Below, one piece after another: positions 50,801 through 61,155 of a stretch of 64,000 nucleotides of DNA. Below the pieces are notes generated by a model. It made no database searches. It was given only the letters and a program-made list of their open reading frames with translations, and was not told the DNA's origin. Within the stretch, counting starts at the first letter, position 1; each line of letters starts with the position of its first letter. The translations under genes were made by a program, and so were the position numbers. The stretch is from assembly GCA_008921705.1 (NCBI GenBank), contig VFFE01007634.1:107402-171401 (forward strand), given 5' to 3'. The stretch is from Burhinus oedicnemus. Its lineage: Eukaryota; Chordata; Aves; Charadriiformes; Burhinidae.

Positions 50801-52950
50801 GCCAGAAGAATACATTTAGTGATCACTGGACTCTATAAATCATATATGGTGAAACTGTATCACAAAGAGTAATATTTTTTAAATTAAACAAAGTATCTGT
50901 ATATCAAATACAGAAAAGTCTGGATCAGCTAAAGTTTTTGTGTGTAGCAATTTCTGTAGATGTGCGATAAACCTTCCTTTCTGATAAGGTGCTGCTAAAT
51001 ATTAAGTCTGGAAAAAATTGTGTGTATATTTATGTTTATTTTCCATAACAAAGAGCTACATGTTTATGAGGGATCATGACATCAACTTACTGGACAACTA
51101 AGTGCCTGCATGGACTTAATATTTTGACAACAAACAAAAAAAGGAAACACTGGAACCATGAAACTGCAGACTTAGAACTAGTTGGCTGAAGTCCTGTTCA
51201 CAACACTTTAGCAGTCTGCACACAGCATGAAGAGCAGCTCATGAATCAAAATCAATCGTGAATACGAGTCTCATTCTCCCCATATTTCTGTTTTGGCTTT
51301 GATTTTTTTTTAAAAGCAGCTAGTACTAATGCACAATGGGAATTCTCCAGGATGGTCAAAAAGAATATAGTTTTGCAAAAAAAGTTGTTTACCTAGCACA
51401 AAAAAAAGCTCCTGGGATGACTATAAAGTCTCTTCTAAAGAAAAGTAGGGTTTTTAAAAGCTGTCATCAGTTGACTATTTTTCCCCAAATCAGAAAGGGC
51501 AGTGTATTTTTAGCAAATCTGTGAACATACATATTCAGCTTAACACAGTAAGAGGCTATTCTGTAAGCACACTATCTGTATATACTCCAATGCGCAACTC
51601 CATGTTATTTATCAGTTACACAAACGTCAATCACTAGCCCTTACCAGAGTAAATGGTGTGCTGCACCACCCACCTGTCATGTCTTCCGTTTATGATATTT
51701 TAAGACTGGAAAGGAAATTAGTTCCACTTGCATGAGCCTTTGTTTGAAAGTAATAGTGCACAACAGATTTCTGTGGGCATAGGGGACAGAGAGCAGAAAT
51801 ACTAATTGTAGGAATTGACTAACCTGATACACTCTTGATGTTACAAGGACTAGCTTTGCAAGACTTGCATCACTAGTGATGGTTTTAACTATGCATCCCA
51901 CTGTCAAGAAAGGTCAGGGGCAGGCTTATCATTTGTGTAATTTATAAATAATTAATTATTAGAGTAAAATAAAAGTAATGAGGACACAAAACAGCAAGCA
52001 ATTTGCATACTTCCCTGCACAGCTCCCTCTCGAGAAAGCAAGGAAGTGTACAGTGATCTTCCCAGTTATTCAAGCTCACTTTACAATCCATGCAACCATA
52101 TACTCTGCTGTGCTATCACACCACCATTTCTCTAATTCACAAAACTAATGACATTACAAGAGGATAATGAAGTACACATCAGACTTCTACAGTACAGAAA
52201 AGAAGGGGGAGGAGAGAGGACCAATTTAATTTATAGCCTCCTTAGTTTCTTTCAAGACATCTCATGCAACCAAAAATCACACACTCCTATTGTTGCAGCA
52301 CAGGAGGATTTACAAGATGTAAATAAGTTTTTGAAAGGTCCATGTGTACATCAGCCTAACCTCTGCTCCTTTCAAATTTATTTATTTGCCCTTGATCCAC
52401 ACACATGAGTAGTCCATGGCAGCACTTTCAATGAACTATTCATGCAGGTGAACATCCCTCAGAGAAGCAGCTGCCCCCTCTGCTTTTATGGTTGTTTGTC
52501 TCTTCATCACAAGAGCTCAAAGGAATAATCCTACTGCATATTTCTTCTTCATTTATTTTACTAGGTGAGGTGTTTAAGAGGATGTATGGTCATCTGGAGC
52601 TCATCACTGTCAAATATTCAGCCACGCAGCTGTACAGGGTAAAGGAACTAGTTTAGCTCCTTGGTTTACAAAGTGCTGAGTACCTCCAATGAGGTGCCAG
52701 ACGTGTGTGGTGACACTTTAAGATTGCTCAGCGCTTCCTGAGGGTCGCAGGGCCTGATGCAAAACCCAAAGTTATGAATGACAGTCCTCCCCTTGACTGC
52801 AATGCGCTTGGGACAGAACCGCGCTTCATGGCTCAAGCCTGCACTTCTGAGGCAAGGCAAGATTTGCCATAGATTTAAGAATGCAGGGTAAGGTGGGAGG
52901 TTTGAGAAGCACTGGATCTTAGCATTCCTCCAAACACTTAACCCAGAGTG

Positions 52951-53000
52951 AAATAAATAAATACATACATACATACATATCTATATAAACAAACAAACAT
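52951..53000. repeat. AAAT/ACAT/AAAC tetranucleotide microsatellite
   Basis: AAATAAATAAAT runs into about five ACAT units, then TATCTATATAA and about three AAAC units. It is a compound microsatellite. Confidence 0.9.
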
Positions 53001-53146
53001 TCAAGAATACTTTAAATATGTTTTGGATCAGGTACTTATTTTCAATTGTTTTTATCTCACATACATACAGGCAGCAAAATTCTCTCCAAACCCTTAATGT
53101 CCATCCTGCTTCCATTTGGCTTAATATATTTCTTCCACTTCTTTTC

Positions 53147-53175
<29 letters not shown>
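53147..53175. repeat. 29-bp A homopolymer
   Basis: An uninterrupted run of 29 A residues, long for a genome whose main LINE (CR1) does not use poly(A) tails. No processed gene copy is recognisable upstream. Confidence 0.9.
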
Positions 53176-53177
<2 letters not shown>

Positions 53178-55708
53178 TTCTACAGACTGTCTTTACAAAT
53201 CATTTTTCACTGGAAGCCTTTGTTAAAATCAGCTCTTCTACTGGAAGCATGCAATAAAACAAAGCTAACAAGAAAAGAAGGGGCAAAAAAATGCTGACAG
53301 TCAAACTGTAAAACATCCAGTGCAAAAAGACCGTCTGCTCTCATTTGGGTTAAGGCAGCAAAGAGTCTTTCATTACCAGGTCACTCGTTCAAATCCAGTC
53401 TTGCTTGACCGTAATCACCTGATGGCAGGCGGAATAAGCAACATAATTTTTAAGTAACTTGGCAAAAGTATTTTTTATTGAATGTGTAAATACTGCAGAG
53501 AACATCTGCATGCATTCATGATGAGAATATCATCCTGCAATACTGAACTATTAGATAGTAACTAAGCAAACAAAAAAGAACTAAGAAGTTGCAGCAAAGA
53601 CTGTAACCACTTTTATTTATTCTGTCAGTTGCCACATCTTTGCTTTTGAAGAGACTAGTTGGTAGTATTCTAGTAAGTGAACTGTAGCATACTATGAAAA
53701 AATAATATTTTAGCAATACAAGCCCTCACTGCAGCATCTGTTATTAAATCTTTGCAGAGAGGCAAGGAGAGACCACTAGTCATAAATGTGGATTAGCAAG
53801 GTTCTACTGTATTCATTTTAGAGTGCAGAACGCTTTGCATGAAAGCTGTTATTTGCCTTTTATGTCAAAAAATGAACTTATGCCAACTTTTTAATACTGA
53901 ATTCTTCAAGGAAGTAGTCCTAATAGCCTGCAAGCACTGTCCACAAAAACCAGCAGCAATCTAACAGCAGATAAATAGAGGAAGGACAGAATCAGAATAG
54001 CTGATGCTGCTGATTTGCAACATTTTCTTTTCACAGAAAATGGCCATCATTGTATGCTTCCTTCCTGAGCAAATCAAAAACTGCCTTTGACAGTGTCAAG
54101 CTTTATGACACTGACTCCAACTCTGACACCTGATTATACAAGAGCATTAACACAAGTGCTCAGCGTGCTCAAGGGAATCACCGCATTCCCACCAGTGGAG
54201 CCTTAGCAGCTCCACATCCTGGGTGAATCCCTGGCAAAACAGGCAAAAAACAGGACTTGAGATCCTAGAGAAAGGATGATAATTCACATACCTATGAGAA
54301 GTACAACACAAGCTCTCTGAACTGAGCCAAGTTTAAGTAAACTTTATGCTAAATTCACAAAGTTCAAGCAAAGTCGGAGCTTAGCTGAACTGTAGTAAAA
54401 ACACTCAAGAGTTTTCCAGAAACATTAAAATCCTCCAGGAGAAAGCTGACCTTGAGCCTTCATAGCAATATTTTCCTTTCCCTGAAGTTACACAGACAGT
54501 GCAAGGTGCTATGTAATATTTACCTACGACGCCCACTGTTATGATATAATGTTTCAGTGAAGTATAAATCAGAAGTAGCAAATCCCTGAAACCACCCGTG
54601 CAAATACACAACCATTAACGGGTCGATACATAGAGAAATGAAGACTAGCTGAAATTGAAAATGAGTTAAAAATAGATTATGGATGCTAACCGTGAGTGTT
54701 ACTGTCTAAAATAGACAATTAAATAATAAAGGCAAGGCACACTGCTTTAACTGCGAGAAGTTGTGAACACTGATGCTGTAACGCAGTAACACCGGTCCCA
54801 GTGCGCGACTTTAACCCATCGATGAGGCTGCAAAAATCTTCGGAGAGCTGCTGCTATTCCTTTGCGGGAATCCCCCCACCCCACCCGCCCCCGGCGGGGT
54901 GAAGCCCCGGGCCGGGCGGGGAGGAAGCCGGCCCGGCCGCAGCCCTCCCCGCGCCCCGCCCGCGCCGTGGCGGAGGCTCCGCGCCCGCCGGGCGGATTCC
55001 CCGCGGCGCCGTCCCGCTCACCCGTTTCTGCCGCTCACATCCACCTCAAGCGCGGGGCTGGGTTTTATTTGATTTCGGGTTTGTTTTGGGTTTTTCTTTC
55101 CCTGGCGCTTGAGGAGGCAGACGGCAGCGCGGGGAAGAGTACACGGGGATGACTGAATCGATTAAGCCTCGACAATTTAATCTGGGACTTTATGCGAGCT
55201 GGAGGAGATAATCCCCGCGCCGCACTCGCCCCCTGCCTCTCCTTTACCCGGAGACCCTCGCACATCCCCGGGCGCACGCGGATCGCACACGGACACAGCC
55301 TCGCCGCTCCGGGGCCAAGCCCTCCTCCTCCTCCTCTTCCTCGTCGCAGCGCGGCGCACACCGCGCACCCGGTCCCTCTGCAAGATGCGTGCTCGCAAAC
55401 TTTCCAAACTTCTGGGGAAGTGGCGGAGGGTGCGCGGGGCTGGCCCGACCTCGGCGGCGCTTCGCCTCCCCGCGGCACCTCACCGGCCGTCGGGACGGTG
55501 CTCGCCCCGAGCGCGGCCCGCGGGGACCCCCGCGCCCCGGCTGGGCAGCGAGTGGCGGGAGCAGCGCGCTCCGGCCGCACCGAGCCCGGCGGAGCGCAGG
55601 CGGTAAGCGGCAGTCTGCGCCCCGCAAGTTGGGGGAGCAAAGCAATGGCCAGGGCTGGGGTAAGGGCAGGGAACCCCCCACCCTGCCCGCGCTGCCCCTC
55701 GCACTCAC

Positions 55709-56059
55709 GCTGCTGTTCTCGCCCGTCCAGTGCACCATCGCCTGGTTGTGAGACGCGTCCCCTTTGAGCACGAAGGAGGTGCTGATAAGGGAGACCTGCT
55801 CCCGGCCCGCCGCCGAGGATGCTCTCCTGGAACGGCTGCCCCCCGCCGCCGCCCCGCCGCCGCGCCGCGGCTCCGGCGGGCTGCGCGCCCCGCGGGTCAG
55901 GGCTCCGAGGGGCGGGCGGCCGCAGGGCTCCGCGCAGCGCAGCGCGGCCGCGGCGCCCAGCAGCAGCGGCGGCAGCGGCAGCAGTAGCAGTAGCAGCGGC
56001 AGGCGGGCGGCCCCGCGCGGAGCGGCGGCGGCGGACACGCGTGGCCCGCCGTGCGCCAT
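55709..56059 (-). CDS. SORCS2: SORCS2 exon 1 (first coding exon, partial gene)
   Basis: This exon encodes the N-terminal 117 residues of SorCS2, a type I membrane receptor of the VPS10 domain family. Known roles of the family member are neurotrophin and proneurotrophin signalling with p75NTR/TrkB, and sorting between plasma membrane and endosomes in neurons. The ATG (56057-56059, minus strand) lies in CCACCATGG. Residues about 15-40 form a Leu-rich signal peptide. Residues 41-79 are a Pro/Gly/Arg-rich pro-region with a furin-type R-S-R-R at 76-79. From residue 88 the VPS10 start reads [20 protein letters not shown], then VHWTGENSS, which matches SorCS2 better than SorCS1 (remembered as LTSTTFALTGD) from recalled family sequences. 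The exon ends in phase 0 at a GTGAGT donor (plus-strand 55703-55708). The frame stays open about 450 nt upstream, but MAH is the start in homologues as I recall them. The remaining exons should lie left of this window. Confidence 0.93.
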
Positions 56060-56118
56060 GGTGGCTCTCCGGCGTGGTAGTGACAGGCGGGGAGGTGGCG
56101 GGGAGGGAGACACCGCCG

Positions 56119-56142
56119 CGGAGGGCGGGGGCGGGGGAGGGT
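56119..56142 (-). promoter_or_regulatory. GC-box cluster (Sp1/KLF/EGR-type)
   Basis: Two overlapping GGGCGGGG-type boxes followed by GGGGAGGG lie on the plus strand about 60-80 bp upstream of the SORCS2 ATG. They sit in the CpG island and are either core-promoter Sp1/KLF sites or part of a GC-rich 5' UTR. The boxes are seen directly; their function is inferred. Confidence 0.5.
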
Positions 56143-56205
56143 TGTAACCGGAGCGGGGCTCGCGCGGCAGCGGCGTGCGCGGGGCTCCGCGCCCAGCCGG
56201 GGCGG

Positions 56206-56224
56206 CGCCGCCATCTGCTGGCCC
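56206..56224 (-). promoter_or_regulatory. Candidate CTCF binding site
   Basis: On the minus strand the sequence reads CCAGCAGATGGCGGC (56207-56221), which fits every position of the 15-bp CTCF core CCASYAGRKGGCRSY. The wider 19-bp consensus fits at all but about one position. The site lies about 150 bp upstream of the SORCS2 ATG, inside the CpG island. CTCF at CpG-island promoters commonly anchors loops, but occupancy here is inference. Confidence 0.6.
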
Positions 56225-57024
56225 GCGCCGAAACGCCGGGCGCCGGGGCGGGGGGGGGCTCGGCACAGACGGACGGACAGACGCGGGGTGACGGGCACAG
56301 CCGCCCGCGCCCCGGGGGGGCAGCGGCGGGGACAGGTCTCTCCCGGCGAGGCGGGAAGCACCCGGCATGGGCAGAGCCCGCTGCGTGTGAAGTTTCCCGT
56401 TGAGCTCCAGGGAAAGGCGTTTTCGAGAGCGCTCCGGGCAAAACTCAGGCAGCCTCTCGGGGCCGAGGGTCGCTGGGGGCGAGCACGCCAGCCCTGCCTC
56501 TGCCGGCACAGGGGATGGCCCTGGTTTGGCCGTGAGTCCCGGGAGACTACAGGGAAAAAGTCAGAAGGGGTCTGTTTGTCAGCAGCTGGAAGCCGAGGAG
56601 TGAGTGAAGCAGGTGCAAAACTAGGACTCTTGTGATTGAGACGAGAAGTGTTTCCGCGGAGAATGGGAGCCCTTCCTTTCTTCAGCCCCTCAGCTCCTCG
56701 GAGGCACCAGGCTGCCACCTGCATTGTCCAGAGCAGCTCGCTTATCCAGTATCGCCCACTGTGGAGACGGGTGACTTGTAACTGATCCATGGCAGCACCA
56801 CGGAACACGCGGGGCAGTGTGGTCACGGCCGGGAGGAGCAATGACAGGGTCTGTGCATTGTGGTATAATTCAGAACAGACAGGTGAAGGGGTGGGAGAAG
56901 ATTTAGGCATCACAGATTGGATGCTTTTCCTGCTCCAATGCAGCATGCTGTGTAACTATGAATAAATTGGTGCTTGTGAAGTGGTTTGATGCCGTGAGAG
57001 GGAGCAGATTAAAATCAAGGGGTA

Positions 57025-57145
57025 ACTGAGGTCAGCAGGGACCTCCGGAGGGTTCCTGGTCCAACCTGCTGCGCAGTCCAGGGCCAACTCTGAAGCTGAA
57101 TCTAACTTCACGGTAAGATAAGATTGCTTAGGCCTAAATGTCAGA
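57025..57145 (-). mobile_element. CR1 LINE 3'-end fragment (minus strand)
   Basis: AGCAGGGACCTCCGGAGGGT, then TCCTGGTCCAACCTGCTGCG and AGGGCCAAC form the reverse complement of the CR1 3' end (compare TTGGACAGATGATCTCCAGA and GGTCC at 24515-24541). The following AATCTAACTTCACGG...AAGATTGCTTAGGCC fits the adjoining ORF2 end. It lies about 1 kb upstream of the SORCS2 start codon and is moderately diverged. Confidence 0.72.
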
Positions 57146-59709
57146 AAACACGCTTGAAATACCACCGAAGGAAGTAATGACTGCAGCTACAGGCAGACAC
57201 ATAAGATGACACCTAATAGAAGAGATCTGGGCTGGGCAAAACCAAGAAGAGTAAAGTTAGTAAACCAGCTTTAGTTGTAATCTGCCCTTACCCTAATGGC
57301 CTAGAAAATTAGGATTACAAAGGCTTTTCTAGGAAGATTAATAGAAAAAATAGTATCCACTGGTTTAACTAAACTGTTTACAGGCCTGGGATGACTACCA
57401 TAATGACCTAACATAACCTGGTCATCCCAAATTCATGTAAAAATTACTTTCAGCAAGCTGTATGATTACGTTTTAGCTGTACACCTTCAGTGCTAGGAGA
57501 CCTATGGTAACCTGGGCAGTTATTACTGTAGTGGCTCAAACTATAAGGCGGCTTCAAATTCAGGATGACTCTCACATTTCAAAAGGAATAAAGATTAAAA
57601 ATAAAAATAATTAAATAAAATAATCCCATGTGCTTTATCCACATCTCCCAATAAACTCCTCTTTCAGTGTCCCAAGCGCAGCCCCACAGCCTCAAACTGG
57701 TCTCTGCTCAGCCTTCCCCCTCGTTCCTCCAGCACAGTATCTGAATTAACAGAAGAAATTGTCCCTCCTCTGGGCATCTGCAGCTGCCAATGTGGGAGAT
57801 TCTGCCCTGAACACCCTGCCAGCAGGAGCCCGGGCAGCTGGCAGGAACTCAGGCAAGCAGCACCACCTGGCCCAGGTCACCAGAAGCTGCCCCTGGGACT
57901 CTTGAAGGGCCTGTATATTAAATTCATTCCTGAAGCACTTCACATCTTGTGTAAAAGGCAAGTAAGGGGAAAGGTCGAGTAAGGGGAAAAACACCTGGTT
58001 TTAAGCGAGCAGAAAGTTAGTTTTCCAGATAAAACCCCCTTGACTCTTGCAAACTGGTCTCAGTGACAGCTGGTGTTCAATCACTTGTTTGAATCATTGC
58101 TGTTTGGACATGTTCTTTAGGGGTGCAGAAATTAGACAGTGATTCAACTGCTCACAGAAAACAGACCAGTGGAAAGTCATTCCTGCTGGGGTAACACTTG
58201 AATGTTGAGCATGTCACCTTCCATCTTTTGCACCTCTGCACAAAAAGGAACAAGGGAAAAAATGCAATGCTGAATTGTTATGAAAACACTGACGGACCAC
58301 AATCCTATCCACCAACATGAAGGGGTGATTTGTCCATTGTTAGGAATTTAATAATTTTGATTCTGACATCATGGCCTATCTCCTGTGAAATTGTGATGAT
58401 TTATCAACATTTGTAGAATAACCTAAAAATACTCAGAATAGATGGAAAGGCCCGAGTCCCGACCTGTTAAAACTGGCATACAAAACCTAATACTTCATCT
58501 GAATGAATACAGTTGGACTTTGTCATGCTTATTCATTTTGCATTCACCACTGTGTTTGACAGGTAGGGCTCCCAGTGAGCAGCAGATAAGAGATGAGAAC
58601 ATCCACATTCCTAAGAGTCAAGCTCTTTATATCTGTCAGTAACTGGCATTTCCCACCATGAGACCAAAAAAGAAAGCCAAGCAGTAGTTCTAGAACAAAT
58701 GAAGCCTGGTTTCCTCCAGCCTTGCATCTTATGGTCAACTGCAAGATCTGCTTGAATCTTTTCCAACTGTCAGAATTCTTTCCCATGTATCTTCACAGGA
58801 ACCTAACAAATCCACTAATAAAGTCCTCCTTGTCTGCTCAGTCACAAAACTTGACATTTATTTTTGTGACCTCCCCTTGTCTGCCAATTTAGTTAAAATT
58901 GTCTTACAGGTTCAAAAGATGTTGATGAAGGTGGATGCACAGACACACTGCCCAACTAATTAGTCACCAACAAAGAATAATTCCACAGGACTGTAATTTT
59001 TAGGCAAGTCAGTTGAAAATCTCACCTGAAGGATGCTAAAGCAGAGAGAAATGGATGTAATTCTTATTTCTCTGTATGACTTGTGAGATTTGAGTACCTG
59101 GGGTTGAATCACTCAACCTACTGCTGCACTTTCCACTAACTGAATCCCTTAGTATCAGGCTCCGAAGAGGTCAAGGATTAAATGGAAACAAAGGTAACTT
59201 CGCTATTTTCCTCCTTTAGAGATTATCATAACCAAGACAGCTGTGTGGGCAATGCTATGAAAATATTTGCACCATCTTTTGTCTCTGCGATAGACATTCT
59301 CAGGATAGATAAAGAGAACTTCTGCCACTAAGTGAAAGGCTTTTACCTGGCCGCTTCTTCAATGACTGTTGAAGCTCTTTTTATATCAACCAGATTAATA
59401 CACACTTACTGAATCTTGCAGTCTAAAAAATAATGCATATTTAATATATCAGTAATTCACAATAATAAAATGTTCTAACTCTAGACTAGGGATATGGCAG
59501 CAACAATACCTGTATTGCATTATATCACTACTGTGTACACTTAATGACAGCATAGTTTCAGAATATGAGTATCCAGCAGATTGGATGAGAAGGCTGAGGT
59601 TTGCAAAACTCAAAAGGAAGTTTCATTATCTAAGTCCCATTAATGTCATTCAAAGTCCTGTAGCTAAATCACCTACGAGGTAAAACCATGTATTTGTTTT
59701 GTCCAGAGC

Positions 59710-59790
59710 CAGGGGACCACATCACAGACCAGGGTCCAGTTGTGTTAGGTAGGTACTGTACAAAAAGAGAAAACAAAGGTTGATCCAGCT
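59710..59790 (+). mobile_element. Old amniote interspersed repeat relic
   Basis: ACCAGGGTCCAGTTGTGTTA, then GGTACTGTACAAAAAGAGAA match a motif remembered from reptile and bird repeats (cagggccccattgtgctaggtgctgtacaaacac). The family name is not certain. The match is short. Confidence 0.4.
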
Positions 59791-60319
59791 TCATCAAAAT
59801 GTTTGGTTATGCAAAGGACAATCGAAATAACACACTTCTAGTCCAAAGCGTGACCAGAATATTTAATTACTTCTTATTCTGTTATGACTATCCCAGCTGA
59901 AATGCAAACAGGACAGAATTGCTACTGATTTTTCTAGGTTTGTTAACATCAAGTATGTTAGTAAAGGAAGGAAGCTAATTTACAGACCAGTATATAATTT
60001 TGTCTAGAAAGCCCCAGCAAGCTAAGCAATGTAAGAGACCAACTCTGAGGACGCAAGGGCTTTCCCAGTTTCAAGGTTTGGTTAACTGGTAAGGGTTGCC
60101 AAAAAGCTAGTTTAGACTGATTTTAAGGATTCCTAAAACAAAAAGACTTCCCTAATTTCTGTCACCTTTTATGTCTCCTACAAACTCTGGCTCAGCAAAT
60201 ACACACAGGCAGACAAAAAGACAAATAGCCCAGTATCAGACACCTCTGGGCTCCTCTAGTCCCAAAATAGAAATAGAAAAAGCTTGAAAAAGAATTAGTG
60301 CATTGTAAATCCAAGGCAA

Positions 60320-60440
60320 GTTTCTTCCTGTTAATGGCAGAATTATTAGTGCTATACTAATAAAGTCTGCTCACATTTTTATTGACTGTCAGATTAGATT
60401 AAGATTAAAAAGGCTTCAATTAACCCACTTTATTTTTACC
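60320..60440. promoter_or_regulatory. Possible conserved non-coding element upstream of SORCS2
   Basis: Closely packed homeodomain-like and TALE-like sites: AATTATTAGTG, ACTAATAAAG, TTATTGACTGTCAG, AGATTAGATTAAGATTAAAA and CAATTAACC. It lies about 4.3 kb upstream of the ATG. The motifs are seen directly; the regulatory role is a guess. Confidence 0.2.
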
Positions 60441-61139
60441 AGGTTCATTTCTGATCAAACACTGAAAGTATTACAGAAAGCTGCACATTCTCCTTGAGCA
60501 GAAACCAAGATGCAATGCTAATATTCCTTTTGCTACTGGCCATAAGAAGTACTCTTGCACATAAAAATATTGATAACTGTTTGTTACATGTTTCATACTC
60601 ACAGCCTTCTTAGGTTGATAACGCAAGATAACCACAGATGCACAACATGGTAGAAAATCACAAAAGAATTACCCATTTAAACGTGCTCCTTATAGATTGT
60701 TTACCTCTTTTAAAGTTGATTTAAATTAATGTATCAAGATGCATTTAGGATACCTTATTCTATTAATTAGATACAAAACAATTTCCATTTACATTGTGTT
60801 TATGTTAACAACATCATTAAGAGGACAGTGACCTGCAGGGTTTTAGACAAAATGCTCATGCATGAAACAACTTAATCTCACACGTCTTCTCAAAATGCCT
60901 GACTCCAAAATAGCCTTATTACTCACTCTGACCACATTCTAAGCCAACAAATTAATAAATGGCAAAGCTTTATTGCCTTGTTACCCAATTAACAAAAAAC
61001 AAATGCTTTCTTCTGTGTTAAATGCAAATTATTATACATGATGCCATACCCTGATTTCCCTTATGCCAAACAGCAGAGTTTTTATTTAGCTAGGCCTCTC
61101 GGGATCCAAAATAATTTCTACTCACATTACCACAATTAC

Positions 61140-61155
61140 AAAAAAAAAAAAAAAA
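61140..61155. repeat. A run
   Basis: Homopolymer of about 16 A residues with no linked retrocopy seen. Confidence 0.8.

Larger units (their letters stand above)
42732..54869. other. Intronic sequence, no gene seen
   Basis: No gene recognised. It contains a purine-rich stretch (43040-43200), a likely MIR relic (47800-47880), CATA/CA-rich tracts near 48530-48550, an AAAT/ACAT tract and a 29-bp A run (52951-53175), and a tRNA B-box-like GTTCAAATCC near 53390. The frames at 49912-50319 and 44674-45078 show no family features. Confidence 0.55.
1..55708 (-). other. SORCS2: SORCS2 intron 1 (donor side; acceptor outside window)
   Basis: Everything left of the exon 1 donor is assigned to intron 1, because the gene reads right to left and no continuation of the VPS10 domain was recognised on the minus strand. 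Mammalian SORCS2 also has a very long first intron. Reading frames in this stretch are short, uncorrelated between strands and without recognisable domains, apart from retroelement ORFs. A small exon 2 could have been missed by eye, so the extent is an inference. Confidence 0.7.
54870..56550 (-). promoter_or_regulatory. CpG island and SORCS2 promoter region
   Basis: Base composition changes abruptly from AT-rich to very GC- and CpG-rich at about 54,870 and falls back by about 56,600. The island covers exon 1, about 850 bp of the start of intron 1, and about 500 bp upstream of the ATG. No TATA box is visible upstream of the start codon, so dispersed initiation typical of a CpG-island promoter is expected. 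Transcription should start somewhere between about 56,080 and 56,400 on the minus strand, but the exact site cannot be read from sequence. Confidence 0.85.

Noticed and set aside
53365..53405. tRNA-like B box (GTTCAAATCC)
   Set aside because: No A box at proper spacing and no cloverleaf could be folded by eye. It may be a remnant of a tRNA-derived SINE, but this is not supportable.
55192..55767. Plus-strand 191-codon frame across the start of the intron
   Set aside because: It is the complement of GC-rich SORCS2 promoter and exon sequence, with Pro/Arg-rich composition and no domain.
55065..56441. Long minus-strand frame of 458 codons and other long frames on both strands of the CpG island
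   Set aside because: High GC content removes stop codons in all frames. The real exon uses a different frame, and only that frame shows SorCS2 similarity.
55244..56509. A 421-codon frame that includes the SORCS2 exon but starts 150 codons upstream and runs past the donor
   Set aside because: The upstream part and the part after 55,709 have no similarity to SorCS2. The Kozak start at 56,059 and the GTGAGT donor define the coding exon.
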